This document shows positions 1-10,866 of a stretch of DNA of 64,000 nucleotides, piece by piece. This DNA is from Atriophallophorus winterbourni. Its lineage: Eukaryota > Platyhelminthes > Trematoda > Plagiorchiida > Microphallidae. The translations under genes and the position numbers were made by a program. Positions within the stretch are counted from its first letter, which is position 1. Each line of letters begins with the position of its first letter. A model generated the notes under the pieces. The model saw nothing but the letters and a program-made list of their open reading frames with translations, was not told the DNA's origin and searched no databases. The DNA lies in contig JACCGJ010013232.1 in NCBI GenBank assembly GCA_013407085.1, positions 1 to 64,000 of the forward strand, read 5' to 3'.

Positions 1-34
1 TTAGCCAAAGGCTTTGGTCGAGAACCCTAATTGT

Positions 35-100
35 TCTCCTGTCTAGGCATGGGCGATCTGGCAGTATCTCAGCCCGCATACAACCATGACTATTACTACG
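35..100 (+). repeat. SINE-like repeat, partial copy
   Basis: The words 'tctaggc.tgggc.a.ctg.cagtatct.agcc' match the middle of the fuller copies at 3240-3480 and 15895-16135. Only about 65 bp remain. It is one of eight copies of this family in the window. Confidence 0.5.
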
Positions 101-179
101 AAACCTAATTCCATAGTGCATCGGCCGTCTGCGCACGATAAACAGGGTCGCCTTACCTGCTGTATACAGCGACAACATC

Positions 180-1205
180 CCGATTGGCGTCAATCTGGGG
201 CACAAACCGTCACGGCCGTCCAAAAGCCCTTACTAGTAACCTTTCAAAAGTCGGCGCAGCGCATCTTCCAGGCTGGTGTCCCAGCGATCAGATATCGCAA
301 TGGCTAGTTACGCTTCAGGATATGCCCCGAAACCGTGTTCAATGGCGGTCTTGCACTAAGCATCTTCTTGGAGTGTTTGCTTAACCTAGTATGTTGTCAA
401 GCAGAGTGACGAGAAAAGCTTGTTATAATACATGACAGTGAAAGTCGCAAGGAAGCTGCCATGCTGATGTCGCTCTACTCGTTCACGAAACTTGTTTGAA
501 TGCATGTTCCATTCGAGGTGTAGGCACCTCTACCCCGTTTGTTTGTGCTTACTCTTCTATAGATTCCGTAGCTATTTAAGTCCCACCCTTCCCCATCTTT
601 TAGGCTTTTACTTTTTCATGGTTGTGTGGCAGTTAAGCATTTGGTTGGGACATGTTTTAAGAATACCTACTCACCGTTTACCGTACCGCGCCTTATTCGC
701 AGAGCCTGACAGAAGCTGGGAGAAAAGATCGGGTGGTCAGTCCATGACGTGGCGCGTTGGGATGAAGAAATTCACCGTAGCGCTAGGCTCAGTTGGGCGT
801 ATTCGTTTGCCTGGGTGGGGTCCAAAAGCTTCACCTAATAGTTGGCTGGAAACCTTACGCGATATGGCTACAAACCGAAGTTAGTGTCGCCAGGGTATTT
901 TATTATGTGTGTCATAATTTTTTTATTCGGTATTATTTTACATTAAAACAAAAAACAAAAACAAACAAAAAATCGCATGCAGTGAAACTACAAAAACCAG
1001 CTGCTTTTTTGTGCATTTGATTTTGCGTATTCCGCTTGCCTGCTTTCCCTTTTCCACACGCTTGCTTATCTGCTTTTCCTGCTTCACATTGCTTAGCACT
1101 TTGTCTGGCTGCAGTCTTGTGCTTCATGATGATGATGATGATGATGAAGCATTTGGTACGCGCTATCGGTGTAATGCTGTCTTTGATGGTGATGATGATG
1201 ATCGA
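180..1205 (+). pseudogene. RTE-like LINE 3' end (C-terminus and 3' UTR), interrupted
   Basis: Positions 200-383 encode a C-terminal peptide of the LSKVGAAHLPGW...WLVTLQDMPRNRVQWRSC type, followed by a 3' UTR. The same peptide and UTR lie at 7390-7830, downstream of the better preserved reverse transcriptase at 6055, so the two are copies of one family. The UTR is split at 644 by another LINE and resumes at 1157, ending in a (GAT)n-like tail near 1205. The 5' part is missing, as expected for incomplete reverse transcription. Confidence 0.65.
635..1156 (+). mobile_element. Nested 5'-truncated LINE insertion with 10-bp target duplication
   Basis: The 10-mer AAGCATTTGG occurs at 635-644 and again at 1147-1156, exactly where the surrounding RTE 3' UTR breaks and resumes. 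Between them (645-1146) lies the C-terminal end of a different reverse transcriptase ORF (GHVLRIPTHRLPY..., then LGSVGRIRLPGWGP...WLETLRDMATNR, stop at 882), an AT-rich 3' UTR and a (GAT)n tail at 1126-1146. A related C-terminus occurs at 5440-5680. This is a target-primed retrotransposition product cut off inside the ORF. Confidence 0.75.
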
Positions 1206-1649
1206 AGAGAGGTTCATGCCCTTTTGAGCAGCATTTTTTAATCATCAACATAGTTAACGAGGATTCAAAATAATAATAATAAAAAATCCCGGCCTGTATT
1301 GTACATCTTCCCAGTGATTTTACGCAGTATTTCGTTCACGAGTTGTTTGAACTAGTTTTCAAATGTGGCTGCAGCATCCTCATCTGGAAGCATATTACAT
1401 AAAGTAAAAACTTGGTTAGAGCGTAAATACTTTTTTAGGCGGAGTTTCCTGCGCTTTTCGAGCTGTTGAGCATGACCACTGGTTCTTAATCCTTCAAAAG
1501 AAGGAAATACTCGCGCAGTTCGTCACCATAGGCTCTCGCTAATCGACGAGTTAGCAGCAATTCGTGGCGCGACACGAGATTGAAGCGTTAAACTCTTTTC
1601 ACATGCACTCTTTTAGTCGCTCACCGTTCACTTTTTACAAATGGTAGCG

Positions 1650-2475
1650 TTCTTCTTTATTGGGTGCAGAGGTTGCGAAACAAATGGGGTGTAATCACCG
1701 ATAAAGACCGACTAATTGCCCACCTGGCATGGTTTGCCACACCAGCTTTACTGCTTGTCTCTTTTTTAGTTTTAAGCGATCTTCTCAAAATAAGATTCAG
1801 GTCACGTTCTTTATTCACCAATTTCAGTTGATGACCACCGATGAAGCACGTACCCATAAGCGTCTTTGGCCCCCAAAAAGCTCGTTTTCATGCATTTCCA
1901 TCACACACTCCAAATTCATAACTGCGTATTTATGTCGGTTGACAGGAAACGACCAGTTTACCATCTAATTGAACTATTTGTCCAATTCGCTTCGGAGAAC
2001 TGTACTACCAGCAGAAGTACTTATAGCAGCCCTAACCTTGAGGTCATCTGAAAAAATTAAACGATGCAGATTTAACGAGTCTGGGAGATCATTCACATAC
2101 ACTTGGGGAAGCCTGGAAGTAAAGTGAGTGAGCGGAGACTTGACTCCGTTAACCTTAACTTGTATATAACGGTCAGTCAGTAAATCTTCAATCCAATTCA
2201 AAACAGGCCCCTTTGCACCATGAGCACGAAGCTTGAGCGGCAGACGTTTGAATGGGTCACGGTTAAAAACCTTACTGAAATCAATGAAGACAGTGACTAC
2301 CGGTTGGCCCGGATAGAGTTCAACGCACCACTGCTCGCGAGCACTGATGAGATTAGATGCGCATGATCGTGGTTTCGTACTGTGCAGATGTTAACTGTCC
2401 TGTTGTAGCGAAAAATTCTTCTAGTCGATTTTTCATCACTTGTTCTAGAGTTTTCCCGTTACGAAAGTGACTACT
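1650..2475 (-). pseudogene. CR1-like LINE reverse transcriptase fragment
   Basis: Read on the minus strand, 2475 to 1974 gives pieces typical of the Jockey/CR1 group: KNRLEEFF, a decayed FxDFSKVFN stretch, WIEDLLTDRYIQVKVNG, VYVNDLPDSL and a damaged active-site region (LIFSDDLKV). At 1857-1657 the continuation NKERDLNLILRRSLK...ISRSLSVITPHLFRNL matches the region after the polymerase domain. There are stops, frame changes and a deletion between SRLPQ and VYVND where the SGVPQGSVLGP block should be. Non-functional. Confidence 0.6.
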
Positions 2476-3185
2476 TACTTTACTTTACTTTTGTGCGGCT
2501 GGCTTCACGGGTGGATTAGCCGGCTTCATTGATGTCTCGGATCACACAAGCCCACGCACGTCGATCGGAGGCGAGATCGTTGCAGATCGTGATCCAGTCT
2601 TGTTCCCACCTGCGAACTCCGTAGACGGTACGCAGACCCATTGAGACATCATCATGAAGTTTCTTGGGGGTAGTGTACAAGTGATGTCCCCAGCACCACT
2701 CGGTGTTTGTTCGAGTACACCTCTCTAGCCTTTGCACAGCCAAGTGCAACCTACAAGGCAGCAGGGAGTTGGCAGATAAACGCGCTGTGCGCCAGTTATC
2801 TACCTACGGGACTTCTCTCCGGATTTTTCCTCGTGGTTTTCTCCCGAAGCCTTTCCCGCAATCGGGTGACCCACAAGGCAGTGGGGGTTTGGAGTCAGGG
2901 TTTTCCTTCCCCTAGATGGATTGCCAGTAGCTGACGAGCTCCATCTGCCCGGAGCAAACTGGTTTTAAGGCGCCAGTCACCCGCATTCGCCCCTTCTCCT
3001 GTCAGTAAGAGCAGTTCCGCCGGGCTTGTGAAAGCCACTCGTGCAGGCCAGGAGTTGGACTTGGTTGTCAGAGGCTATTTGAGACGCACGCCACGTGGGA
3101 GCATTTTATAGATAGTAGGTGGCTCATTCCTACTACCACCCCCGGCTGTGACAACCTTTGGAACCGTTTTACAACGAAGTGAGGG
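2476..3185 (-). mobile_element. Retroposon family copy with (AAAGT)n tail, minus orientation
   Basis: This block is homologous, in inverted orientation, to 4330-4885: both share the CCGGCGGAACTG, TGCCTTGCAGGT and GAGTGGTGCTGGGGA segments in the same order. The minus strand ends in GCCGCAC followed by an AAAGT-type tail (2476-2490). Before the tail it encodes WEQDWITICNDLASDRRAWACVIRD, which resembles the C-terminus of RTE-like ORFs. The copy at 4330 lacks that segment, so two subfamilies are present. No intact ORF. Confidence 0.65.
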
Positions 3186-3239
3186 TTGCCGCTAGTGAGT
3201 TAGATGGATCACTGGTTTCACCGTCATATTCGAGGGTGG

Positions 3240-3480
3240 TGCACACGGATCTGCAATCATGCAGTACTTCTGTGCTGTGCGGCTAACACCGGGCTAAATT
3301 TATTAGCCATCGGTAGTGAGCTGCATCTATAACACGCTGGATTCTCACTATCATTTCTATTTTCTTCCTCGTCTCTGTCTAGGCCTGGGCAACCTGACAG
3401 TATCTTAGTCCACGTATAGTCTATGACTGTGCGGCACCTTGCCTCAATCGGGATTGTGCTTTCATACCATGCCATATACC
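3240..3480 (+). repeat. SINE-like repeat, near full-length copy
   Basis: About 240 bp, starting near 'cagtacttctgtgctgtgcgg' and ending in 'attgtgctttcatac'. It matches 15895-16135 on the same strand and 9010-9262 on the opposite strand. Those copies end in (CATA)n tracts, which suggests a short retroposon with a simple-sequence tail. I see no convincing RNA polymerase III A or B box. Confidence 0.6.
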
Positions 3481-3664
3481 ACACTTCAGGTATAATAGAA
3501 AGAGTAGTTTTTCGAGCATTCGCTCGTATTCTGAGTAATAGACCTCTATTTAAAACAAACCATAAGAAGCAGTGCTTGCTACAACCAATAGGGGCCTCAA
3601 TAGACATATTCGCAACATCCGAAAATGTGGATCTAACCACAAAATCGCTATATCGAAGGTGAAT

Positions 3665-4329
3665 TTTTCAACACCTCCTCGTGGGATTGTTTTCATTATG
3701 CACCATGTTTAGATCCAAAATCGTATCTAGGAATTCTTGTTAGAAAGGTTTACCTGTCTCAAATAAATCCCCCCAGTTTATATCGTGTGCCACCCATTAA
3801 CAAAGTAGGCCGCAAACACTTTTTGCTGTTCACGCTCGCTGTTCCATCAAACCGGGAACGCTCTACCTTTATTCCTGGTGTCTGTCCCTTTCCTTTCGAT
3901 TTTTGAAGAACGTCTCGATCTTCACTTGTTTACCTTTACAACGTTTAAAAAACTATACCTCCTCTACTATACCTATCTTTCTCCATGATACTACACTTTT
4001 TTTCTATTTGTAAGGTTAGGTTATCATCTCAACCGGAACTACCCGCTGTTCCTCCCTTCCTCTTTACTCTTTGTGAACAATATCATGTGGTTAACTTTTT
4101 TTAAGCTTGTTGCATTTGTACCACAGTATACTATTGACATTTGAGATCTTGATTTCTATATGACGTACCACCTGAGGAGCGAATGGAACACCGATATCTT
4201 TCACTGTAACAGCCTTTCGATGCTGTTGTCCCCCGAAGCGTACCTCACATGTCTGGTGTAAAGTCCAAAGATGAACCTCAAGGACATTATGAATACAACC
4301 TAGTGCGTTCTATACTTGATTCTCTCATA
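3665..4329. other. Unassigned spacer
   Basis: AT-rich spacer between the SINE copy and the forward retroposon copy. No coding frame, RNA gene or repeat could be supported. Confidence 0.4.
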
Positions 4330-4885
4330 GCATTATGTTCCAAGGTTGTCATAGCCGGGGGTGGCAGTGGTGATAAGCTCCCACTGTTTATAAAATGCTC
4401 CCATATGGCATGCGTCTCAAATAGCCTCTGACAACCAAGTCCAGCTTCTGGCCTGCACGAGTGTCTCCCCGAGCCCGGCGGAACTGCTTCTACCAACAGG
4501 AGAAGGGGCGAGGGCGAATGACTGGCGCCTGAAACCCAGTTTGCTTCGGGTAGATGTAGCTCGTTAGCCCGGGAGGGCATTTCATCTAAGGGAAGGAAAA
4601 CCCTGATTTTCAACCTCCGCTGCCTTGCGGGATACCCGATCGCGGGAAAGGCTTCGGGAGAAAAACCTGAGGAAAAACCTGGAACAGAGTCTGGTAGACC
4701 ACCCCTTTCTGGCAACTCCCTGCTGCCTTGCAGGTCGCACTTGGTTGTGCAAAGGCTAGAGAAGCTGACTCGAACAAACGCCGAGTGGTGCTGGGGACGC
4801 CGCTTTGTACCCAAATCCCCAAGAACCTTCTTTAATTAAAGCCACTCCATCCTCCAGGAGGAGATAGTCGCACAAAACAACAAAC
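4330..4885 (+). mobile_element. Retroposon family copy, plus orientation
   Basis: Inverted homologue of 2476-3185. The 3' end reads GGAGGAGATAGTCGCAC followed by an A/C-rich tail (AAAACAAC...). The same 3' end appears at 21180-21290 and 60225-60315. The 175-codon open frame on its minus strand is a by-product of its GC-rich composition and is not conserved as a protein between copies. Confidence 0.65.
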
Positions 4886-5439
4886 AACAAAACATACTTT
4901 GGTGTTTTAAGAGGCGCGTCATCAAACAGTGGAACTGACTTCTAGAAGTGTTTTACACAGCAATTTGCTCACAAATGTTAAAACGAATTTTGATGAATAC
5001 TTTGATACCTGCGGTTTTTGAAAATAACTTGCGCATGAAAGCTCGTGCTGATTACATAAATTCTCGTTGTGTATTTGCATGACATTCTGATAAGGCCATA
5101 TAGAACTTTTGTTCTTCTGTTGTTTCTAATAAATTCGGAAAACAATAAAAGCTACAGAAGACTAGAAATTATTCGTTGAGTGATAAATTCACGCTATTGA
5201 CGTGGGTAGTGAACTATTGGAACTCACTACCAAAAACTGTCATTACCGTTTATCCAAGCCGAATCTTTCCGACGGCTTTCCTATTTGGATACACGTTGCC
5301 TGCGTAGGATTTCTCACATTCGGTGTATGCATCGCGTTGCTAATATAGATGTACACATAAGGGTGTTATGACCCAAAACTACGGGTTGATGGAAATGCTG
5401 ATACTAGCTCGTTTTCAGTGTTTGGAAAGCATTTTAAAA
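4886..5439. other. Unassigned spacer
   Basis: AT-rich sequence between the retroposon tail and the next LINE fragment. Nothing supportable was found on either strand. Confidence 0.35.
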
Positions 5440-5680
5440 ATGTTCCATCGCTTGCTATACCTCGTCCTATTTACACGTCCGGTGAAGACAGGGAAAATAC
5501 CGGATGAGTAGTCCATGACTAGATTCGCTAGGATGAAGAAGCAAGCCGTAATGCTAGTCTCGGTAGAAGATATTCGCTTGCTTGGCTGCGGTCCAGCAGT
5601 TTCGTTTAATAGTTGGTTTGAGACCCTACGCGATATCTGCAAACTGAGGACAGTAAAAAATCTTTGCCTACTTCAATGGA
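5440..5680 (+). pseudogene. LINE C-terminal fragment
   Basis: MFHRLLYLVLFTRPVKTG, stop, SMTRFARMKK...SVEDIRLLGCGPAVSFNSWFETLRDI is a diverged copy of the C-terminal segment at 650-882. It contains an in-frame stop at about 5508. No polymerase domain accompanies it. Confidence 0.55.
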
Positions 5681-6054
5681 TTGCATTTTATAAAAATGTT
5701 AATCTACAAAGCCAAGCTGCTTTTGCTACTATTTTGGCTCAGATGGTCGTAAAATGTGTCATCGTGTAATAATTCTACCCTGCCCGAGCCACGATATTTG
5801 TTCCCCTCCAATCCTTTCTCCTGGTTACGCAGAAGCCATTTATTAAACGGTTGTTTTGTAGGTGATGCTCAATAAATCATATGGAAAGGGATTTCGTAAT
5901 TTACAACAGCCTGATTAGCTGCACAGTCTTTGCGAAATCGAGCGGTAGTATGAATAGCTTTTAACTTATTACTATCAATTTAAACTTGTAATCTCATTTT
6001 CATTTTGGTAGAAATATATGAACCTGATGGCAGGGCTGAAGATATTTCGCTGCT

Positions 6055-7850
6055 TCTGTTAGGTGGTCAAGGTGGCCAAGTCATAATCAGCACATTAGGC
6101 GATCTCCTCCGTGAAGTGTGCTTATCAGAATCCGTCCCTCCGAGTTGTGGCGAATCGGTTATCATACCTATATTTAAAAAAAGGTGTGCGAAGCTCATGC
6201 TCTAATCATCGTGGGATAAGTCTCACTCCCATCATTACGAGATTATTAACGTCCATATGTCTTCGAAGATTAACATCGCATAGGGAATTACAGATCCGAG
6301 AGCAGCAAGCTGGCTTCCGGCCTGGCAGAGGCTGTGTCCATCACATTTTTACTCTTCGACGGATCTTAGAACTGCGGCACACTTATCGACAGCCGACAAT
6401 AGCCATCTTTTTAGACTTCAAAGGAGCGTTTGATTCAGTCGATCGAAATATCCTGTTTAGCACCTTGCTGTGCAAAGGTGTTCCGCAAAAGTATGTCAAC
6501 ATACTACGTGCACTTTATGCTCATACATCCGGATGCGTTAGGGTTTACAACGAAGTCTCACCCAAATTCCACACCACAAGTGGCGTCCGACAAGGATGTC
6601 CGATTTCTCCGTTTTTGTTCAATTTTGTAATTGATGCAATTATGGAGTTGTGCAACAATGGGGCCCCAGCTTTCGGAGTTCACATAATGCCCGGCGTCAA
6701 GCTTCTCGACTTGGATTATGCTGGTGATATAGTTCTACTCTTCGACTCGTACACAGATGCACAGGCGATACTGAACAAGCTATCTAGTATTGTGCCCGCA
6801 TTTGGAATGCGTTTTGCACCCTCTAAGTGCAGTGTTCTGCTGCAGGACATCGACATATCGAACAGCACTTTATTACTTGACAATCATGCTCTTGAAATTG
6901 TAGATCGTTTTACGTATCTCGGTAGTTGTATCAATAATTCTGCATCGTTAGATGACGAGGTCTCGGCACGTATTTCTAAAGCGACCGTAGCATTCCGCAA
7001 ACTAGGTCACCTCTGGCGTCAGAAAGGACTATCTCTGTTACTCAAGGGTAGAGTCTATAAAGCGACAGTTCGGGCTGTGTTACTATATGGGTGCGAAACC
7101 TGGACCTTACGCAAAGAACACATTCAGCGTCTCCAAGTATTTGACAACCGGTGTCTCCGCAGCATTCTAGGAGTTAGCTGTTACAATCGTATGCGCACCG
7201 ATGCTCTCCGAAATAAGTTGTTGTGTAGTAATGTCGATATAAAGAAGCAGATCAACCTGCATAGGTTACGCTGGCTGGGTCACGTTCTACGGATGCCGGA
7301 CCACCGACTTCCGAAACAGATTTTTTTGCGACGCCACATCCTAATTGGCGTAAATCTCGGGGTGGCCAAACCGTTACATGACATAGGCAGTTAAAAACCC
7401 TTACTAGTAACCTTTCCAAAGTAGGCGCAGCGCGTCTTCCGTGCTGGTGTCCCCGCGATCAGATATCGCAGGGGTTAGTTACGCTTTAGGATATGTCCCG
7501 AAACCGTGTTCAATGGCGGTCTTGCACTAAGCATATTCTTGGAGTGTTTGATTAACCTTGTATGTTGTCAAGCGGAGTGACGATGAAAGCTTGTTATGAT
7601 GCATGACAGTGAAAGCCGCTCTACTCGTTCACGGAACTTGTTTGAATGTATGTTCCATTCGAGGTGTAGGCACCCCTCCCCAGTTTGTTTGTGCTTACTC
7701 TTCTATAGAAGCCGTAGCAATTTAAGTCCCACCCTTCCCTATCTTTTAGGATTTTACTTCTTCATGGTTGTACGGCAGTTAAGCATTCGGTACGTGCTAC
7801 CGGTGTATTGCTGTCTTTGGTGATAATGATGATATTAAAGTAAACTTCTT
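6055..7850 (+). pseudogene. RTE-like LINE reverse transcriptase, 5'-truncated and inactive
   Basis: This is the best preserved LINE polymerase on the + strand. After a frame break in an A-run near 6180, the frame to 7394 shows the blocks in order: HRGISLTPIITRLLTSI, QQAGFRPGRGC, FLDFKGAFDSVDR, SGVRQGCPISPFLFN and LDYAGDIVLL. It continues through YKATVRAVLLYGCETWTLR and LHRLRWLGHVLRMPDHRLP. The catalytic block reads YAGD, so the second metal-binding aspartate is lost. Another frameshift near 7325-7390 moves the C-terminal peptide (LSKVGAARLP...DMSRNRVQWRSC) out of frame. The 3' UTR runs to about 7850. No endonuclease domain remains upstream. The clade assignment (RTE-like) rests on motif style only. 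Confidence 0.8.
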
Positions 7851-8519
7851 ACGAGAATCGTTTATCATTTAATATTAGTTGAGTTTATGTTCCAAAGTTT
7901 CAGACTCATCACCTCCCTAAATTTGTTATTATTTTTAAGCACTGAAGTAAAGAAGTAGTGATCATTCAGTGGAATCTTCACGTGTTTTTGTAAATTGTAA
8001 TGAGCGTTTGGCGATTTGTAAACTTCTGTGATACAATGCCACAAACAATTCATCAACCATCTTATTCCAGCCCCACAGAGAATTTTAAATGCTTGTCATT
8101 TACGGACCATCCGATGCGTTTTTAACACAACGTGGATGTGCGAAGCAACAAATACTATACCTCCTTGAGCCCTGCGACCATCCGCGCAATTACGGTTTGT
8201 AGCGTCTGTTAATCGCTAGCTTGGCCAGGCAGCTAAAAAATATTAAATAGGCATTGTGATATATATCAAATCATCATGTTTGTGATGTGATTCATGGTCG
8301 GCATCTAATTAACGTGGTCAAGACAGGCAAACAAGTCAGGATTTAAGTGCCAAGAGAACTTTATAACCCAGTCGTCAATCCGTCACATCGCGGACCACTA
8401 TATATATGCATACACTAAGAGGCGATCATTATGCCAGGTCACTCGAGGTAGGATCCCGCGTCAATCATAACGTCTATTACATTGTTTACCCAAACTTGAA
8501 GACATTCAATCCCAAATGT
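7851..8519. other. Unassigned spacer
   Basis: AT-rich spacer without supportable coding or RNA features. Confidence 0.35.
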
Positions 8520-8595
8520 TCATGGAGTTTCGAATAGGGGAACGTGACTGGATAACGATTTGCAACGATCCCGCCTCCGATCCATAGTCATTAGC
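8520..8595 (+). repeat. Short retroposon fragment
   Basis: About 65 bp matching the RT-C-terminus-like segment of the 2476-3185 family (GTGACTGGATAACGATTTGC...GCCTCCGATC). Truncated at both ends. Confidence 0.4.
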
Positions 8596-9009
8596 TGGCT
8601 TGCTTCCAGGCTAATCGACTGCTGGAGCTGCACAAAAGTAAATACTCGATTCAACGTTAGTCATGTAATTTCCCGTTTTTTGTACAGTCGTCTATTTTGT
8701 CACGATTCATGCCACCAGTACAGAATTCAACCGTTAGCAACTCTCGAACCCCACACGGCAAGAGAACGCCAATTCGGTAAAGCGTATATTACGCTGTTTG
8801 TGATTGTAATGGATCAGGTTTGTGATTTTATACATACATACAATCCACACGTCTATCTTTCATAGGCAAATCTCGCAACCATATCTAACTCTTCAGCCGG
8901 TCCTTGAAACTTTTCACTCGAATCAGTGCCAACCGGTTTACTTCAAGTCCTCACAAGGTTCGGCTTGTTTGACAGACTTCAAAGAATTGCATGTCATTTG
9001 CCGTTCACC

Positions 9010-9262
9010 ATATGTATGTATGTTTGTATGTATGTATGTATGAAAGCACAAGCCTGATCCAGGCAAAGTGCCGCACAGTCGAGGACTGCACGTGGGCTAA
9101 GATGCTGTCAGGTTGCCCAGGCCTAGACAGATATTGGAAAGGAAAATAGCAATGACAGTGAGACTCCAGCGTGTATTCGCATGCAGCTCACTAGCGGTGG
9201 CAAATCTATTTAGCACAGTGCTAGCTGCACAGCACCGAAGTACCACATGCAACTCACTCAAC
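9010..9262 (-). repeat. SINE-like repeat, near full-length copy
   Basis: Reverse-strand copy of the 3240/15895 family, with the simple-sequence tail visible as (GTAT)n at about 9012-9042 on the + strand. This is the clearest tail in the family. Confidence 0.6.
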
Positions 9263-9717
9263 CCGTTCTCATGCAGTTCCTCCGAAACCCCAAATTGTTG
9301 TCTGTCTTTTCGGTGTTTCCTGCTTTTGTGTTTTGCCGAAGGATGTTGTTCTGCTCATCAGTTACGATTCACTGGGAGTTTCGTACTTCATCTATGAGGT
9401 TGTTGAACTTTCATTAAAACACCTTTTTATCGTCACAGGTTAGTTCTATCCGTTACTTGTAACTTTGACATCGAAATGTCTTTCACGGCATTTTAATTAG
9501 TGAAACGAGTTTTTTAAAAACCAAGCCTAATTGCATCTTTCATTACTAATAAATCTCAATGTTTTGTTTTCTCAATTTTGACCTTACATAATTTTGGTGC
9601 TTGTCTGTTTTACTGATAGTTTAAATTTCGGTAATGTTTTTATCGTTCATATCATTTTGTTCCAGATTCAAGAGATTATACTCGCGTTTACTAGCATCCT
9701 GCCCGAAACTCAAATAA
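9263..9717. other. Upstream region of the Nudix gene
   Basis: AT-rich sequence leading to the NUDT19 start codon. No clear TATA box or other motif could be supported. Confidence 0.3.
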
Positions 9718-10866
9718 ATGCCTTCGAAACGTTATTTTGGAGACTCATGTACTGCGTATACCAAGTTTAAAATCGCTGCATCTCTCATAGTCGCTTTCCG
9801 GCTAGCGTCCGTGGAAGCATTGCCTCAAAATTTCCGTACCGAACTTTATGAACCGAAGAATTTGCCACAAGACTTTTGCGTTTTACTTCTTCGCCGATCA
9901 CATACAGCGCCCAACTTTCCAAACAAGCTTGTGTTTCCTGGTGGTCTTGTATCCGCGGGAGATTTTTTTACGAACTCGCCAATCGCACAAATTTCGACAC
10001 CCAAGTTGCGTGCTCCACTTTATTCCAATTTGGTGAAACAGTTTCAAACTAATGTCCCTCAATCTAATATGGACCCCTATGTCGCAGTTCGGCTTTGTGC
10101 AATCCGTGAATTGTTCGAAGAAACCGGATTGTTATTATTTGAGGAATCCCTTTCTGGTAAAAAGGTAGCAGGTGCTCTCATTCCAAATGAAACTTTCATT
10201 TCGGAATGGCGTCCACGTATACTGAACAATGCTGTTGCTTTTCATGAAATGTATGCTAAACTTCAGTTGCGCCCGCCACTTTGTGCTCTTCACGAATGGT
10301 CTAATTGGTTAACACCTGTTCACTTTCGACATCGTTTCGATACCATGTTTTTCTTTGTCGAAGTTAATAATCTCTTGTTGGATAATGAATGCTCCTACTC
10401 ACAATGCGGAAGTTTTGAAAGTTTCCAGCTGATTCTCAATAAACCAATGGCTTTTTTACCAGCTACTTCTAAGCATTTTGTACTGCCTCAAGCTTACGAA
10501 GTCGGGCGCTTAGCACAATTTCGCGAGTTGCAGAGTCTATCTGCATTTGCTGCCGCTAGAGCTCCACTTGGTTGCCAGCGCTGGTTGCCTTTGATTATAA
10601 AACAAAGCATTTTTGGGGTTGCTTCCTCGATAACTTTCCTTCCTGGTGACCAGCGGTATCAGGACTTGTTACTCAACCCCACGCGGACGTTCCTCGCAGG
10701 GGATTTAGCACAAGATGTGAATCGTAACCGCTTGGTTCAAATTCAAGATGGAGATGAACAGTGGTTTGACGTGAATTTCCCCGACTTGGGCCACGTACCG
10801 CCTATCTCCAAGTGTGAATACTTGCGCCTGAGTAAAAACGCTGTGCCAAATTACATGATGTTTTGA
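9718..10866 (+). CDS. NUDT19: NUDT19-type Nudix hydrolase (CoA diphosphatase)
   Basis: An intact single exon of 382 codons. Nudix enzymes hydrolyse nucleoside diphosphates linked to another group; NUDT19 family members cleave CoA and acyl-CoA at the pyrophosphate, usually in peroxisomes. The Nudix box is split, as in this family: FPGG at residues 73-76 and RELFEETG at 130-137, about 40 residues further apart than in ordinary Nudix boxes. Downstream, LHEWSNWLTP...RFDTMFFF and LPQAYEVGRLAQF...RWLPLII...FLPGD are NUDT19-specific blocks. The R-E-x-x-E-E metal-binding residues are present. The protein ends in NYMMF, which is not a peroxisomal PTS1 signal. The ATG at 9718 precedes all conserved blocks, and the length suits the family. 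The next gene starts 176 bp downstream on the same strand. Confidence 0.9.
   Translation: MPSKRYFGDSCTAYTKFKIAASLIVAFRLASVEALPQNFRTELYEPKNLPQDFCVLLLRRSHTAPNFPNKLVFPGGLVSAGDFFTNSPIAQISTPKLRAPLYSNLVKQFQTNVPQSNMDPYVAVRLCAIRELFEETGLLLFEESLSGKKVAGALIPNETFISEWRPRILNNAVAFHEMYAKLQLRPPLCALHEWSNWLTPVHFRHRFDTMFFFVEVNNLLLDNECSYSQCGSFESFQLILNKPMAFLPATSKHFVLPQAYEVGRLAQFRELQSLSAFAAARAPLGCQRWLPLIIKQSIFGVASSITFLPGDQRYQDLLLNPTRTFLAGDLAQDVNRNRLVQIQDGDEQWFDVNFPDLGHVPPISKCEYLRLSKNAVPNYMMF

Noticed and set aside
1011..1241. Open frame with an aspartate run near the GAT repeat
   Set aside because: It is translation of the (GAT)n tail of a nested LINE, not a gene.
4165..4195. CTGAGGAGCG... (also at 53828) as a possible hammerhead
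   Set aside because: The GAAA box is missing in both places and no stems form.
4287..4814. A 175-codon open frame on the minus strand
   Set aside because: It lies wholly inside the retroposon copy, and the homologous copy at 2476-3185 does not keep the frame.
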